Shown in pieces: positions 1-8,487 of a DNA stretch of 21,350 nt. Source of the DNA: a virus; IMG/VR virus record IMGVR_UViG_3300025141_000922, positions 1-21,350 of that record; one strand, written 5' to 3'. The position numbers were made by a program, and so were the translations under genes. Each line of letters opens with the position of its first letter. Position 1 is the first letter of the stretch. A model generated the notes under the pieces. That model saw only the letters and a list, made by a program, of their open reading frames with translations, was not told where the DNA came from and made no database searches.

Positions 1-23
1 GTTTAGCAGGTTTGAATAAATGA
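1..23 (+). other. probable 3' end of an upstream gene, frame unresolved
   Basis: Only the last codons of a possible upstream gene are in the window. One frame ends with residues FSRFE and a TAA at 17-19; another ends with LAGLNK and a TGA at 21-23. In T4-like phages the gene before the major capsid gene is usually scaffold gene 22, so that is the natural guess, but a handful of codons cannot establish it. Confidence 0.25.
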
Positions 24-53
24 CATTCAACATAACTATAGGAGGTTTATAAT

Positions 54-1835
54 ATGTCTATTGTACAGAAATTAACCGAAGGTATCGTTAACCGCGATCT
101 ATCCTCTGAAGGCGCTGCACTCATCAATAAATGGGAGCAGACGGGTCTTTTGGAAGGTTTAGGTGACGATGTTGTTCGGAACGGGATGGCCCGATTGCTT
201 GAGAATCAAGCAAAAGAGTTACTCCGCGAGTCTTCCAGCATGAGCGTGGGAGACGTTGAGGGTTTTGCGGCTGTCGCATTCCCCCTCGTTCGCCGTGTAT
301 TCGGCTCTCTGATCGCCAACGATCTCGTTAGCGTTCAGCCGATGAGTTTGCCCTCGGGCCTCATCTTCTTCCTCGACTTCACCTTTGGTGGTGTTTTCCA
401 GCCAGGGGGCCAGAATGAAGACCCGCGGCTAGGCAACGTTTTCGGTAAGTCAATCTACGGTGGTGACCGCGTAGGTTCGGCAATCACCGGTGGTGTTGAT
501 CTTGCAGGTCTAGCTGGCACCGATGCTGGCGCGCCTTACAACTTACGTAATGGCTATGCGTCTGCGACGGGAAGTGCTCGTGTTGCGATGACTCCGATTG
601 CCTCAGGTACCATTAATGGTGCGAGTGAGGTTAATACCGAGTCGGCCTACTGGGAGGTCGGCGGGGTACAGAGCTCTAAAGCTCCGGTTGCTCAGCTTAA
701 CCGAATTCTACGTGCCGATCCCGATCTAGTGTCGGGTAGTAGATTCTCAATCGTTGAGGTGGATATGGATGGCTTACAGTTTAATTTCGATGATCTGTCC
801 GCTATTGCTCTGACGGCATCTAATGCTACAGCTCTCAGTCTTATTCCGCGCCTCAGTGTGTTAAGTAAATCCATGGATTTAAGTACCACATCGGCAACGG
901 AAGTGATCCTGGTCACGATTGCCTCGGCGGCTAGTACACCGGTGGAGCTGTCCGGTGCTCTGGGTGGAACAGGCGCCGCGTGGACTCCACTTACCTATCC
1001 TATGACGGATGCGTTCAACTCAGTTAACTCTGCAGTTGGCGCTGTCGTCGGTGCGATCGCGTGGCCACTCGAAAATGAAGTAGCCATTCCTGAGATTGAC
1101 ATTAAGGTCGACTCGGTGGCTGTCACGGCTATCACTAAGAAGCTCAAGGCTAAGTGGACCCCGGAGTTAGGACAAGATCTTAACGCCTACCACAACCTTG
1201 ATGCTGAAGTCGAGCTTACTCAGATTCTGTCTGAGCAGATCGCTCTTGAGATTGACCGCGAGATCCTTGAGGACCTCGTTAGCGGTGCTAAGGCTGGTAC
1301 TCGGTACTGGTCTCGTGCTCCGGGTCGCTTCCTCAATCGACAGACCGGTGCTGTTTCTGCCATTACGCAGGACTTCACAGGTAATGTGAGTGAGTGGTAT
1401 GAGACGCTGATTGAGACGATTAATGATGTGTCGGCTCAGATCCACCGCAAGACTCTTCGTGGAGCGGCTAACTTCGTGGTGACCTCACCTGAAGTTGCTA
1501 ATCTGCTTGAGTTTACGGCTGGCTTCCGTGCTAACGTGACTTCTGATAGCGACCGCGGCGACGCGGGTGCTGTTAAGGTTGGTTCGCTTTCGAAGAAGTT
1601 CGACATTCTTGTCGATCCTTACTTCCCTCGTAACCTGCTCCTGGTGGGCCGGCGAGGTAGTAGCTTCCTTGAGAGTGGCTATGTGTATGCACCTTATGTG
1701 CCGCTGCAGACCACACCTACGATCTTCGGTGTTGAAGATTTCGTGCCCCGCAAGGGAGTCATGACTCGATACGCCAAGAAGATGGTCCGTCCTGATATGT
1801 ACGGCCTGGTGATAGTCGAGGATCTCGTCCAGTAA
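54..1835 (+). CDS. 23: Major capsid protein, T4 gp23-like
   Basis: This 593-residue protein forms the head shell. From memory of T4 gp23, matching blocks run along its length: INKWEQTGLLEGLG (24-37) against T4 NKWKPLLEGEG, VQPMSLPSG (about 94-102) against VQPMNSPTG, and ELGQDLNAYHNLDAEVEL (about 372-389) against ELAQDLRAVHGMDADAEL. Further matches are IALEIDREILEDL and, near the end, YAPYVPL and GVMTRYA. It is somewhat longer than T4 gp23 (521 residues), mostly from a larger, poorly conserved Ser/Ala/Thr-rich middle. The N-terminal 60 residues resemble the gp23 propeptide, and L57-R58-E59 fits the (L/I)xE rule of the gp21 prohead protease, so cleavage near residue 59 is inferred. A strong AGGAGG at 40-45 lies 8 bases before the ATG. 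The gene has its own terminator, in keeping with very high expression. Confidence 0.95.
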   Translation: MSIVQKLTEGIVNRDLSSEGAALINKWEQTGLLEGLGDDVVRNGMARLLENQAKELLRESSSMSVGDVEGFAAVAFPLVRRVFGSLIANDLVSVQPMSLPSGLIFFLDFTFGGVFQPGGQNEDPRLGNVFGKSIYGGDRVGSAITGGVDLAGLAGTDAGAPYNLRNGYASATGSARVAMTPIASGTINGASEVNTESAYWEVGGVQSSKAPVAQLNRILRADPDLVSGSRFSIVEVDMDGLQFNFDDLSAIALTASNATALSLIPRLSVLSKSMDLSTTSATEVILVTIASAASTPVELSGALGGTGAAWTPLTYPMTDAFNSVNSAVGAVVGAIAWPLENEVAIPEIDIKVDSVAVTAITKKLKAKWTPELGQDLNAYHNLDAEVELTQILSEQIALEIDREILEDLVSGAKAGTRYWSRAPGRFLNRQTGAVSAITQDFTGNVSEWYETLIETINDVSAQIHRKTLRGAANFVVTSPEVANLLEFTAGFRANVTSDSDRGDAGAVKVGSLSKKFDILVDPYFPRNLLLVGRRGSSFLESGYVYAPYVPLQTTPTIFGVEDFVPRKGVMTRYAKKMVRPDMYGLVIVEDLVQ

Positions 1836-1878
1836 TGGTCGCTGATCTAGTTTAGAGCTGACTTCGGTCAACTTTTCT

Positions 1879-1916
1879 GAAAGCCTCGGCTCGAAAGAGC
1901 CGGGGCTTTCTATTTA
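1879..1916 (+). terminator. Rho-independent terminator after the capsid gene
   Basis: A 14-base-pair stem (1879-1892 with 1897-1910, one G-T wobble) carries a GAAA tetraloop and is followed by a T-rich tail. It lies 43 bases after the capsid stop codon and before the neck genes, so it should separate abundant capsid mRNA from the less-needed neck transcripts. Confidence 0.9.
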
Positions 1917-1943
1917 GTAATGAACTAAAAAGAGGTATTTTTA

Positions 1944-3215
1944 ATGGCGATCCCCCAACTCTATCCCAAATCAACGAGTAATGCCAATATTTTGCCAGCG
2001 ACTGGGTCCCCCGCAAACGTTACAGCAACATTGCCATTTGGGATTTATGCATCTTCGGCGCCTTTTCTTTCGGGCGCCGCCGACCAGGTAGCCTATACAT
2101 ATAAAAAGCTGGGCGGCGATGTATTAGATATTGAATTAGCGGAAGGGAATGTATATGCGGCCTATGAAGAGGCTGTTTTAGAATATTCTTATTTGGTTAA
2201 TATTCATCAGACGAAGAATTCTCTTTCGAGCCTGATGGGAGCAGCAACAGCCTCTTTTAACCAAGATGGTCAGATTACAGCGGGGGACACTCTATCAGGC
2301 TCCAATATTGAGTTGCGCTATCCACGCTTTGATTACGGCTTCCCACGACGCGTTTGGGACCGCACCGCTACAGAGACCGATATCGGAGGTACTCTCCCTA
2401 TATACTCGGCATCCGTTGATCGTGTGAGTGGCCAGCAGGATTATGATTTACAGCTTATTTTATCAGCTTCTTCGGTTAATGATACGGCACAACCTTATTT
2501 CGGCGAGATACAAGATAAGCGGGTTGTAATTCGAAAAGTCTTTTTTAAGACCCCGCGTGCTATGTGGCGCTTCTATGGATACTACGGGGGATTTTCCGTA
2601 GTAGGAAACATGCGCACCTATGGTCAGTATGCGGATGACTCTACCTTCGAAATTGTACCCACATGGCAGAATAAGCTTCAGGCCATGGCATATGAAGATG
2701 CTCTCTATACGAGAATTTCTCATTATTCATATGAAATAAAAAACAATAGATTACGTCTTTTCCCTGAGCCCACTTCCGATGGTCCCGAAAAGTTTTGGGT
2801 TGAGTTTACTGTTGAACATCAATATGCCCCATGGGAAGAGGGCGCTGGCCAACCCAAGTCGGGCATTAATGGCATCAACAATATGAATACAGCACCTTTC
2901 CAAAACATTCCCTTTGCCAACATTAACTCTATTGGTAAACAATGGATTCGGCGCTTTGCTTTATCTGTAACGAAGGAGATCCTAGGTCAGGTACGCGGTA
3001 AGTTTGCGACAGTCCCCATCCCCGGGGAAAGCGTCACGCTTAATGCAGCCGAGCTGTTAGGACAAGCCAAAGCGGAACAAGATGCGCTTCGATTAGAACT
3101 TAAGGAAACTCTGGACCAGCTCACTTACGCGGAGCTGGCTACAATTGACTCTACGTTGCAGGATTCTACTGCGAATGTGCTAAAGAATATCCCCGCCGGC
3201 ATCTTTGTGGGATAA
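1944..3215 (+). CDS. 13: Neck protein, T4 gp13-like
   Basis: This is a 423-residue protein. Near residues 47-75 it has a tyrosine-rich helix after a short strand (YTYKKLGGDVLDIELAEGNV, then a run containing YEEAVLEYS). That matches the start of gp13-like neck proteins, where a Y..(R/K)LG...I.(L/V) motif precedes a helix of this type. Near the C-terminus, ILGQVRGKFATVPIPGESVT and LNAAELLGQAKAEQDAL match the typical gp13 ending, a Lys/Arg-rich helix followed by a P-(M/I)-P turn and a charged helix. T4 gp13 is about 309 residues, so the middle is enlarged here. gp13 and gp14 complete the head after DNA packaging and create the tail-binding surface. The start has AGAGG at 1931-1935, 8 bases upstream, and the gp14-like gene follows after 5 bases. 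The family assignment is pattern-based. Confidence 0.7.
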   Translation: MAIPQLYPKSTSNANILPATGSPANVTATLPFGIYASSAPFLSGAADQVAYTYKKLGGDVLDIELAEGNVYAAYEEAVLEYSYLVNIHQTKNSLSSLMGAATASFNQDGQITAGDTLSGSNIELRYPRFDYGFPRRVWDRTATETDIGGTLPIYSASVDRVSGQQDYDLQLILSASSVNDTAQPYFGEIQDKRVVIRKVFFKTPRAMWRFYGYYGGFSVVGNMRTYGQYADDSTFEIVPTWQNKLQAMAYEDALYTRISHYSYEIKNNRLRLFPEPTSDGPEKFWVEFTVEHQYAPWEEGAGQPKSGINGINNMNTAPFQNIPFANINSIGKQWIRRFALSVTKEILGQVRGKFATVPIPGESVTLNAAELLGQAKAEQDALRLELKETLDQLTYAELATIDSTLQDSTANVLKNIPAGIFVG

Positions 3216-3220
3216 GGTAA

Positions 3221-3718
3221 ATGTCTGATCCTAAAAACAAATGGGAACAGCCGGCAGCCCCGCCGCCCCCCATGTTCTTTGGTAAGAAAGAGCGCGATCT
3301 GGTTAAACAGGTAAATGACGAACTTGCTGAGCGCGTGGTAGGTCAGACGGTAGCTTATTACCCTGTCAGCCTGGAAGACTCTAATTTTCATGATCTCTAT
3401 GGAGAAGCGATTAACAAAGTCACCCTTCCTCCCGTCCGAGTTTATGCGTATGTGGTAGTGGAGAACGAACAAACAAATGAAAAATATGGTTATGACTATC
3501 AAACCAAGCTAACAGTTAATTTTCACCGACGCCGATTGACGGAGGACCAGGATGTTTATGTACGCGTGGGAGACTTTATTCAATATGGGCAAGAGTATTA
3601 CGAAATTGTGCGTCTATATAACGATACACGATACTATTTTGGTCAAGTGGAGTACAAGTTTCAAATAAGCGCCGAGTGTGTCCGAGCCAGAAAGGGAGTG
3701 TTCCGTGTCAAACAATAA
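3221..3718 (+). CDS. 14: Neck protein, T4 gp14-like
   Basis: This 165-residue protein resembles gp14 neck proteins. It has an early helix (DLVKQVNDELAERVVGQTVA), then YYPVS and a DLYGEA box corresponding to the YVPR and FGED boxes of T4 gp14. A strand-rich region follows, then a FIQYG and EYYEIVRLYNDTRYYFGQ stretch equivalent to the T4 IYFP...FEINWVEPYDPFYQLGQ region. It is shorter than T4 gp14 (256 residues). The N-terminus carries a proline stretch (AAPPPPMFFG) that is probably flexible. In T4, gp14 works with gp13 to close the portal vertex. The start is weakly served by AAGG overlapping the stop of the gp13-like gene, which suggests translational coupling. The last 14 bases overlap the next gene. 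Confidence 0.65.
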   Translation: MSDPKNKWEQPAAPPPPMFFGKKERDLVKQVNDELAERVVGQTVAYYPVSLEDSNFHDLYGEAINKVTLPPVRVYAYVVVENEQTNEKYGYDYQTKLTVNFHRRRLTEDQDVYVRVGDFIQYGQEYYEIVRLYNDTRYYFGQVEYKFQISAECVRARKGVFRVKQ

Positions 3719-4721
3719 AAAATTAGCAATTACATTTGCTGAAGATCCAGAAATCACGGCCGAGCGGGTTGCGGCCCAACAAAAAGTACAACGAAAGTTA
3801 CAGCGCACCAATAATTCAAGCATTCGTACTCAAAAACAAATTGAGAATCCCCCCAAGAATCAAAATTTGGGCCTTGATGATCCGTCTATAGTACGAGACA
3901 TTCCATTTCTTCCCTCTTCTCTTGAAACAATCGATGGAGCTGTCATAGACTATATTAATGATCGTTTGGATATCTATGTAGACACCAATGATGGCTTCAA
4001 AAAGGTTCCGACGTTATGGGTAACCGCCGAGCGCTCTTATCAAATTAAGCATAATAAAGATTTACGCGACAAAGAAGAAACGTTGGTCCTTCCTCTAATC
4101 ACGATCAATCGTAGTAATATTGAAAAAAACCCTAGTTCTGAATATGCAATCCCGGCCGCCAATATTCCGGAAGTGAGAGACGCTATGGGCGGCTCGATTA
4201 CTTACGGACGTCGTATCTACCAGAAAAAGACAGCTGAATTTCAAAATGCTTATGCAAAAAGAAAATATGGACAGTCAACATCGCCCACCGTGGTCAATAA
4301 TCGGACTGTGTATGAAACAATTTCAATTCCTTTTCCTACCTGGATTGCGGTGAACTACGAAATTTCAATTCGTACTGAGTACCAGCAGCAGACTAATCAA
4401 ATTATAAGAAAATTTATTCGGCAGGGAGGGTTGAACCGAATGCCGTTCAGAATTGAGCGAGATGGCCATAAATTCGAAGCATTTATTGATGGAAACCTAA
4501 ACAATAACTCTAATGTTTCGGCCCTCAACATGGCTCAAAGGAATTATGAAACTACTCTTGGTTTTAAGGTGCTCGGATACCTTATCGGAGACGGAGATAA
4601 TGAAGAAAAGCCCAATATTGTATATCGCCAAAACGCTGTAGAGGTTAAAATTCCTAGGGAAAACGTCATATTAGGAGACATCCAAGACTTCATTGATAAT
4701 TCCGGCTTTTATAAAGAGTAA
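3705..4721 (+). CDS. 15: Tail terminator/sheath stabiliser, T4 gp15-like
   Basis: This is a 338-residue protein from a GTG at 3705. I chose this start because AGGGAG (3693-3698) lies 6 bases upstream; the further in-frame GTG at 3678 has no such signal. The first 60 residues are charged and probably flexible. Around residues 125-140 there is LPLITINRSN, the usual entry to gp15-like folds. Near residues 220-240 come SIPFPTWIAVNYEISIRTEY and QQQTNQIIRKFI, the pattern (P-(F/T)-x-IxVxYxI.(I/W)..EY..QMN.(L/I)) that I associate with gp15-type tail terminators. gp15 caps the last rings of tube and sheath and joins the tail to the neck. Position between gp14-like and sheath genes agrees, although in T4 genes 16 and 17 lie between 15 and 18. 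T4 gp15 is 272 residues. Confidence 0.7.
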   Translation: MSNNKKLAITFAEDPEITAERVAAQQKVQRKLQRTNNSSIRTQKQIENPPKNQNLGLDDPSIVRDIPFLPSSLETIDGAVIDYINDRLDIYVDTNDGFKKVPTLWVTAERSYQIKHNKDLRDKEETLVLPLITINRSNIEKNPSSEYAIPAANIPEVRDAMGGSITYGRRIYQKKTAEFQNAYAKRKYGQSTSPTVVNNRTVYETISIPFPTWIAVNYEISIRTEYQQQTNQIIRKFIRQGGLNRMPFRIERDGHKFEAFIDGNLNNNSNVSALNMAQRNYETTLGFKVLGYLIGDGDNEEKPNIVYRQNAVEVKIPRENVILGDIQDFIDNSGFYKE

Positions 4722-4741
4722 TGGGGCTTTGCCGCTTTACT
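4717..4741 (+). terminator. Possible weak hairpin after the gp15-like gene
   Basis: AGTAA at 4717-4721 can pair with TTACT at 4737-4741, with an inner GGC-TTT-GCC hairpin and two mismatches. There is no clean T-run, so at most it is a partial terminator or an mRNA-stability element before the sheath leader. Confidence 0.3.
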
Positions 4742-4792
4742 TCACTATTTATATTTGAACACTTACTTTAGGTTCTAGAGGAGACACCACCT

Positions 4793-7700
4793 ATGTCCGT
4801 TGACAGCTTCAGATTTGTATCACCCGGAGTCTTCATCAACGAGATTGATGAATCACAGATTCCTGGTCCCGCAGCACCGGGAGCCGGCCCCGTCATAATG
4901 GGCGTCGCACGCAAAGGGCCCGCCTTGGTGCCCATCACAGTTTCATCCTATAAAGAGTTTGTTGACTTGTTCGGTAATCCAGAGCCCGGCAGTACTGCTA
5001 ACGCTGATACCTGGCGCTCCGGCAATCGGGCTAACCCCACCTATGGAGCTTATGCAGCTCAAGCTTATTTAGCTAATGCTGGTCCGATGACTTATATTCG
5101 TCTCGTTGGAGATCAAGACCCCACGGCTACTGCTGCCGGTCAGGCAGGCTGGGAAGTTCCCCGCCTTACCCCCAGCAGCGACGGTGGCGCCTATGGTTTG
5201 TTCATTATTGGATCCGGCTCCACCGGAGCCCCCGGGCATCCCGCGGGCCACGGTGAAGGAACCCTGGCTGCTATTTTTTATGTAACTGGGTCCGGGACCA
5301 CGGTGCGGCTGAAGGGCCGTCCCGCCGGCGGTACCGAATTTCCAGTCAGCGCCGTCACCGCGTCGTCCGCCATGCTCATGGACCCCGTCACCGTGGGAGC
5401 CGCTGGAACTGCCGCTGAATTTAAGGTGGTTATCTCTGGTAGTAAGGAAACGGTAGAAACTACCTTCAACTTTAATCCCAAGAGCGGCCGCCACATTCGT
5501 AAAGTTTTTAATACCAATCCTCACCTTCTTAACACAGCCATTACCGATCCCGCCAACCAAAAAGATTATTTCCTGGGACAATCATATGGCCAAGCCGTCC
5601 TAGATAATGTTACGGCGCTTGATGATAATGCAGCCATTACTATGGACGATTTTTCGAATACCGTCGCCGTTATCCTGGGACTTGTCTCCTCTTCTGCTGG
5701 TGGCGGCAATTTCCGCCAAGGCTATAGGACCCCCGGTACTCCCTGGCTTGTCGGTCAAGATATGACTGATAACATTGGTAGTTTTGATGTTAACAGTTCA
5801 GTTGAGCCGCTTTTCCGGCTTCATTCCCGCCAGGGCGTTGAGTACGCTCAGTCAAATTATAAGATTTCGATTAGCGATATTAAGCAGTCGTCCAATACCA
5901 ACTTTAATCCTTATGGCACCTTTACTGTTTTGGTAAGGGACATTCGAGATACGGATGAAAACCCCGTTATTCTGGAACAACTTGACCTCCTAAACCTCAA
6001 TCCTGCATCCAATAATTTTATTGGAAAACGAATTGGAGATCGCAGCTATAGCTGGGACACTACCAATAAGAAGTGGAATGTTGATGGCCAATACGACGTT
6101 CAATCTAAGTATTTACGCGTTGAGTGTTCGGATCTTGTGAACGCCGGCGGCCAAGAAGCGGCACTTTTGCCCTTCGGCTATCGTGGCATTCCCGTACACC
6201 AAGGATTCAATATCGTGCGCTCCGGCAGCACCGGTACGGGTATATACAAATATTCCTTGACTGCCGGCACTTCTTCCGCCCCGGCGGATTCGATTTTCTG
6301 CTCCGGCGGCTCTGGCTCGATGCCGAGCCTCTCCCTGGATCATCAACGTTTCGAAGTGCTCGGTGGTGCGCCTTCCCAAGTAGCTTTCTTCCGAACCGGT
6401 AGTGCCACGGTTTCTACCGCATCCTTAGCGATGCCGGCTCTCCCCACTCGCGCTAGTGCCGCAGATGGAAACCTGATGAGACAAACGAATGCATTCTTCG
6501 GCCTTAGCACAAATCAGGGCCCCGCCACTCAGATCTTTGATGGAACAATCCAAGATTTGGTGCGCATCCTACCTGTAGGTCTCGAAGCCGGTCGCACTAT
6601 CCTCTCTCCCGGATTCTCCCTCGATGATCTATCGGGGTCGGGTGCTGGAAACACGGGAACTGCCCAATATGCTTCGCAGGACTTGGGAACCTACAATACT
6701 GCAATTCTAGGGACTGCAACAGCTATTAATTCGCTCGATCCCTATCGTGGAACTCCGAGTAATGCACGACGCCTCGGAACCTCGTTCACGGCTGAGACCG
6801 GCTCTTATACTGGTGTATTGGACCGCGGCTGGAACAAGTTCACGGTGCCACTATATGGCGGCTTTGATGGGTTCGACATCTTTGAGCGCAATCCGTTCAA
6901 CAATACTCGCGCCCTCGGAGGCGCTGGTTCAAGCGGAAAGGCAACTAACGCTTTCCCCATGTGGTACACGCTTAAAAAGGCTATTGATTCAGTCTCTGAT
7001 GTGGATCAAATTAACATTAACATGGCGGCCGTACCCGGGGTAACTGATCTAGATACGACCAATCATCTTCTGGCCATGGCCGAAGAGCGGAAAGATACGC
7101 TAGCCATTATCGACCTAGAGTATGGCTATCGTCCTGTGACGGAGGGTTCTGCAACTGGTCCTGAGCCATTTAATGATCGGCGAGGGTCAAGTGCTCTCAC
7201 TATTACAAATGCCAAAGCGCGGAACTTTAACACGAGTTATGGCTGCACTTATTACCCATGGCTTCAGATTAACGACACGTTGAATTCTACGCGGGTCTGG
7301 GTGCCTCCCTCCACGGTGGCACTCGGCGTGATGGCATCATCAGCAGCTCGATCAGAGCTGTGGTTCGCCCCTGCGGGGTTCAACCGCGGCGGCCTGAACA
7401 ACGGCAATGCTGGATTGAATGTACTAAATGTTATAGAGAAGCTAACTGCTACTCAACGCGACAATCTCTATGAAGAGAACATTAACCCAATTGCTTCGTT
7501 CCCGGCTGAAGGAATTGTAGTATTCGGACAAAAGACGCTGCAGGCAACCCCTTCAGCACTCGACCGAATTAACGTTCGCCGTTTGATGATTTACCTTAAG
7601 AAGCAGATCACCCTCATTTCTAATGGAATTCTGTTTGATCCGAATGTCCAAATTACATGGAATAGGTTCACTAATCGGGTTGACCCCTTCTTGAGCTCGA

Positions 7701-7873
7701 TTAAGCAGCGTTTTGGCTTGGCCGATTATCGAGTGATTCTGGATGCTAGCACGACAACGGCAGACCTGGTAGATAGAAACATTCTTTATGCCAAGATTCT
7801 GCTTAAGCCAACCCGGGCAATTGAGTTCATCGCTTTGGACTTTGTTATTACCAGAAGTGGAGTGGAGTTTTAA
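4793..7873 (+). CDS. 18: Tail sheath protein, T4 gp18-like, enlarged
   Basis: This 1026-residue subunit of the contractile sheath opens with the family signature: FVSPGVFINEID (about 8-19), then a glycine-rich turn and GVARKGPALVPITVSSYKEF. Later in the N-terminal part come YGAYAAQAYLANAGP and MTYIRLVGD. The conserved C-terminal core starts near residue 681 with FTVPLYGGFDGFDIFE. It includes INPIASFPAEGIVVFGQKTL, NVRRLMIYLKK, ILFDPN and W.RF.N, and it ends with the usual P-T-R strand, FIALDFVITRSGVEF. T4 gp18 is 659 residues. The surplus lies mainly between residues about 120 and 680, which are rich in Gly, Ser, Ala and Thr and probably form surface domains. AGAGGAG at 4777-4783 lies 9 bases before the ATG. 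The gene has its own 71-base leader. Confidence 0.95.
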   Translation: MSVDSFRFVSPGVFINEIDESQIPGPAAPGAGPVIMGVARKGPALVPITVSSYKEFVDLFGNPEPGSTANADTWRSGNRANPTYGAYAAQAYLANAGPMTYIRLVGDQDPTATAAGQAGWEVPRLTPSSDGGAYGLFIIGSGSTGAPGHPAGHGEGTLAAIFYVTGSGTTVRLKGRPAGGTEFPVSAVTASSAMLMDPVTVGAAGTAAEFKVVISGSKETVETTFNFNPKSGRHIRKVFNTNPHLLNTAITDPANQKDYFLGQSYGQAVLDNVTALDDNAAITMDDFSNTVAVILGLVSSSAGGGNFRQGYRTPGTPWLVGQDMTDNIGSFDVNSSVEPLFRLHSRQGVEYAQSNYKISISDIKQSSNTNFNPYGTFTVLVRDIRDTDENPVILEQLDLLNLNPASNNFIGKRIGDRSYSWDTTNKKWNVDGQYDVQSKYLRVECSDLVNAGGQEAALLPFGYRGIPVHQGFNIVRSGSTGTGIYKYSLTAGTSSAPADSIFCSGGSGSMPSLSLDHQRFEVLGGAPSQVAFFRTGSATVSTASLAMPALPTRASAADGNLMRQTNAFFGLSTNQGPATQIFDGTIQDLVRILPVGLEAGRTILSPGFSLDDLSGSGAGNTGTAQYASQDLGTYNTAILGTATAINSLDPYRGTPSNARRLGTSFTAETGSYTGVLDRGWNKFTVPLYGGFDGFDIFERNPFNNTRALGGAGSSGKATNAFPMWYTLKKAIDSVSDVDQININMAAVPGVTDLDTTNHLLAMAEERKDTLAIIDLEYGYRPVTEGSATGPEPFNDRRGSSALTITNAKARNFNTSYGCTYYPWLQINDTLNSTRVWVPPSTVALGVMASSAARSELWFAPAGFNRGGLNNGNAGLNVLNVIEKLTATQRDNLYEENINPIASFPAEGIVVFGQKTLQATPSALDRINVRRLMIYLKKQITLISNGILFDPNVQITWNRFTNRVDPFLSSIKQRFGLADYRVILDASTTTADLVDRNILYAKILLKPTRAIEFIALDFVITRSGVEF

Positions 7874-7885
7874 TCAATAGATGAT

Positions 7886-7902
7886 GGGGAGTTTTACTCC
7901 CC
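7886..7902 (+). terminator. Hairpin after the sheath gene, possible terminator
   Basis: A perfect 7-base-pair stem (GGGGAGT with ACTCCCC) around a TTT loop begins 13 bases after the sheath stop. The sequence after it is AT-rich but is not an uninterrupted T-run. It may attenuate transcription or protect the 3' end of sheath mRNA. Confidence 0.5.
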
Positions 7903-7903
7903 G

Positions 7904-7914
7904 TTACTATATAT
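7904..7914 (+). promoter_or_regulatory. AT-rich TTACTATATAT element upstream of the tube gene
   Basis: This 11-base element lies 19 bases before the tail tube start and recurs exactly at 11432-11442, 15 bases before another gene. It may be a late promoter -10-like element, comparable in role to TATAAATA of T4. No consensus -35 is visible, so this is only a candidate. Confidence 0.25.
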
Positions 7915-7933
7915 TTTATAGAGGACATATACG

Positions 7934-8479
7934 ATGGCATTATTTTGGGACAATCCAGCAGCAGAACCGAAAAGAGCACATAGATTTTTGGTTACATTCG
8001 ACCTCCCGGGCAACGTTAGCTCGCAGATTTTCGCGCGCACGTTTACGAAGCCGGCTTATACTATTGGTGTCACAGAACATCAGTTTTTAGATAAGACCTT
8101 TTATTATCCAGGCCGCGTGACCTGGAACGAGATTACGATGCAATTTGTAAACTCGGCCTCCCCGGATATGGATGCTGAATTGGAAGCAGTCCTTAAGGCT
8201 TCAGGTTATAGGTTCCCCAATCAGGTTTCTACCAACAGCTCTGTTTTGGCTGCCGACGCCGCGACTGTTAATAAATTTGGCGCCGTGCACGCGATTGGAG
8301 AAAAGGTTCGTGTTACCGAATTAAATGGCGACGGAATTGCGCTGGGAACTCACGTTCTTAATAATCCCTTTGTAACCTCCATCTCTTATGGTACGCTGGA
8401 CTATTCCAGCGAGGATCTGCTGACCGTTGATATTAATTTACGCTACGATTGGTCTGAGTACCGCTTCGGCGGCGGCTGA
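7934..8479 (+). CDS. 19: Tail tube protein, T4 gp19-like
   Basis: This 181-residue protein stacks as rings to form the inner tail tube. It has the family's opening (W5, then EPKRAHRF at 11-18, leading into a strand), a conserved middle with FLDKTFYYPGRVTWNEITMQF (described here from residue about 51 onward), and a C-terminal set of strands beginning at NNPFVTSISYG (143-153) and ending in DWSEYRF. Length is close to T4 gp19 (163 residues). The ATG has AGAGG at 7920-7924, 9 bases upstream. The position right after the sheath gene is the standard 18-19 order. The gene ends with tandem stops TGA TAA, and the next gene starts 8 bases later. Confidence 0.9.
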   Translation: MALFWDNPAAEPKRAHRFLVTFDLPGNVSSQIFARTFTKPAYTIGVTEHQFLDKTFYYPGRVTWNEITMQFVNSASPDMDAELEAVLKASGYRFPNQVSTNSSVLAADAATVNKFGAVHAIGEKVRVTELNGDGIALGTHVLNNPFVTSISYGTLDYSSEDLLTVDINLRYDWSEYRFGGG

Positions 8480-8487
8480 TAAGCACC

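Noticed and set aside
3678-3704. GTG 3678 as start of the gp15-like gene
   Set aside because: No ribosome binding site precedes it, while GTG 3705 has AGGGAG 6 bases upstream.
4746-4753. TATAAATA (T4 late promoter consensus) read on the minus strand
   Set aside because: It would drive antisense transcription into the gp15-like gene; no minus-strand gene lies there, and an 8-base AT-rich match is expected by chance.
5069-5581. 170-codon minus-strand reading frame within the sheath gene
   Set aside because: Its Gly/Ala-rich composition simply reflects the GC-rich complementary codons of the sheath insert.
6747-7043. 98-codon + strand reading frame inside the sheath gene
   Set aside because: It is fully embedded in another phase of a strongly supported gene, without a ribosome site.
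7881-8090. 69-codon + strand reading frame ahead of and overlapping the tube gene
   Set aside because: It overlaps the well-supported tube gene in another phase, and its sequence is a shifted shadow that includes the terminator hairpin.
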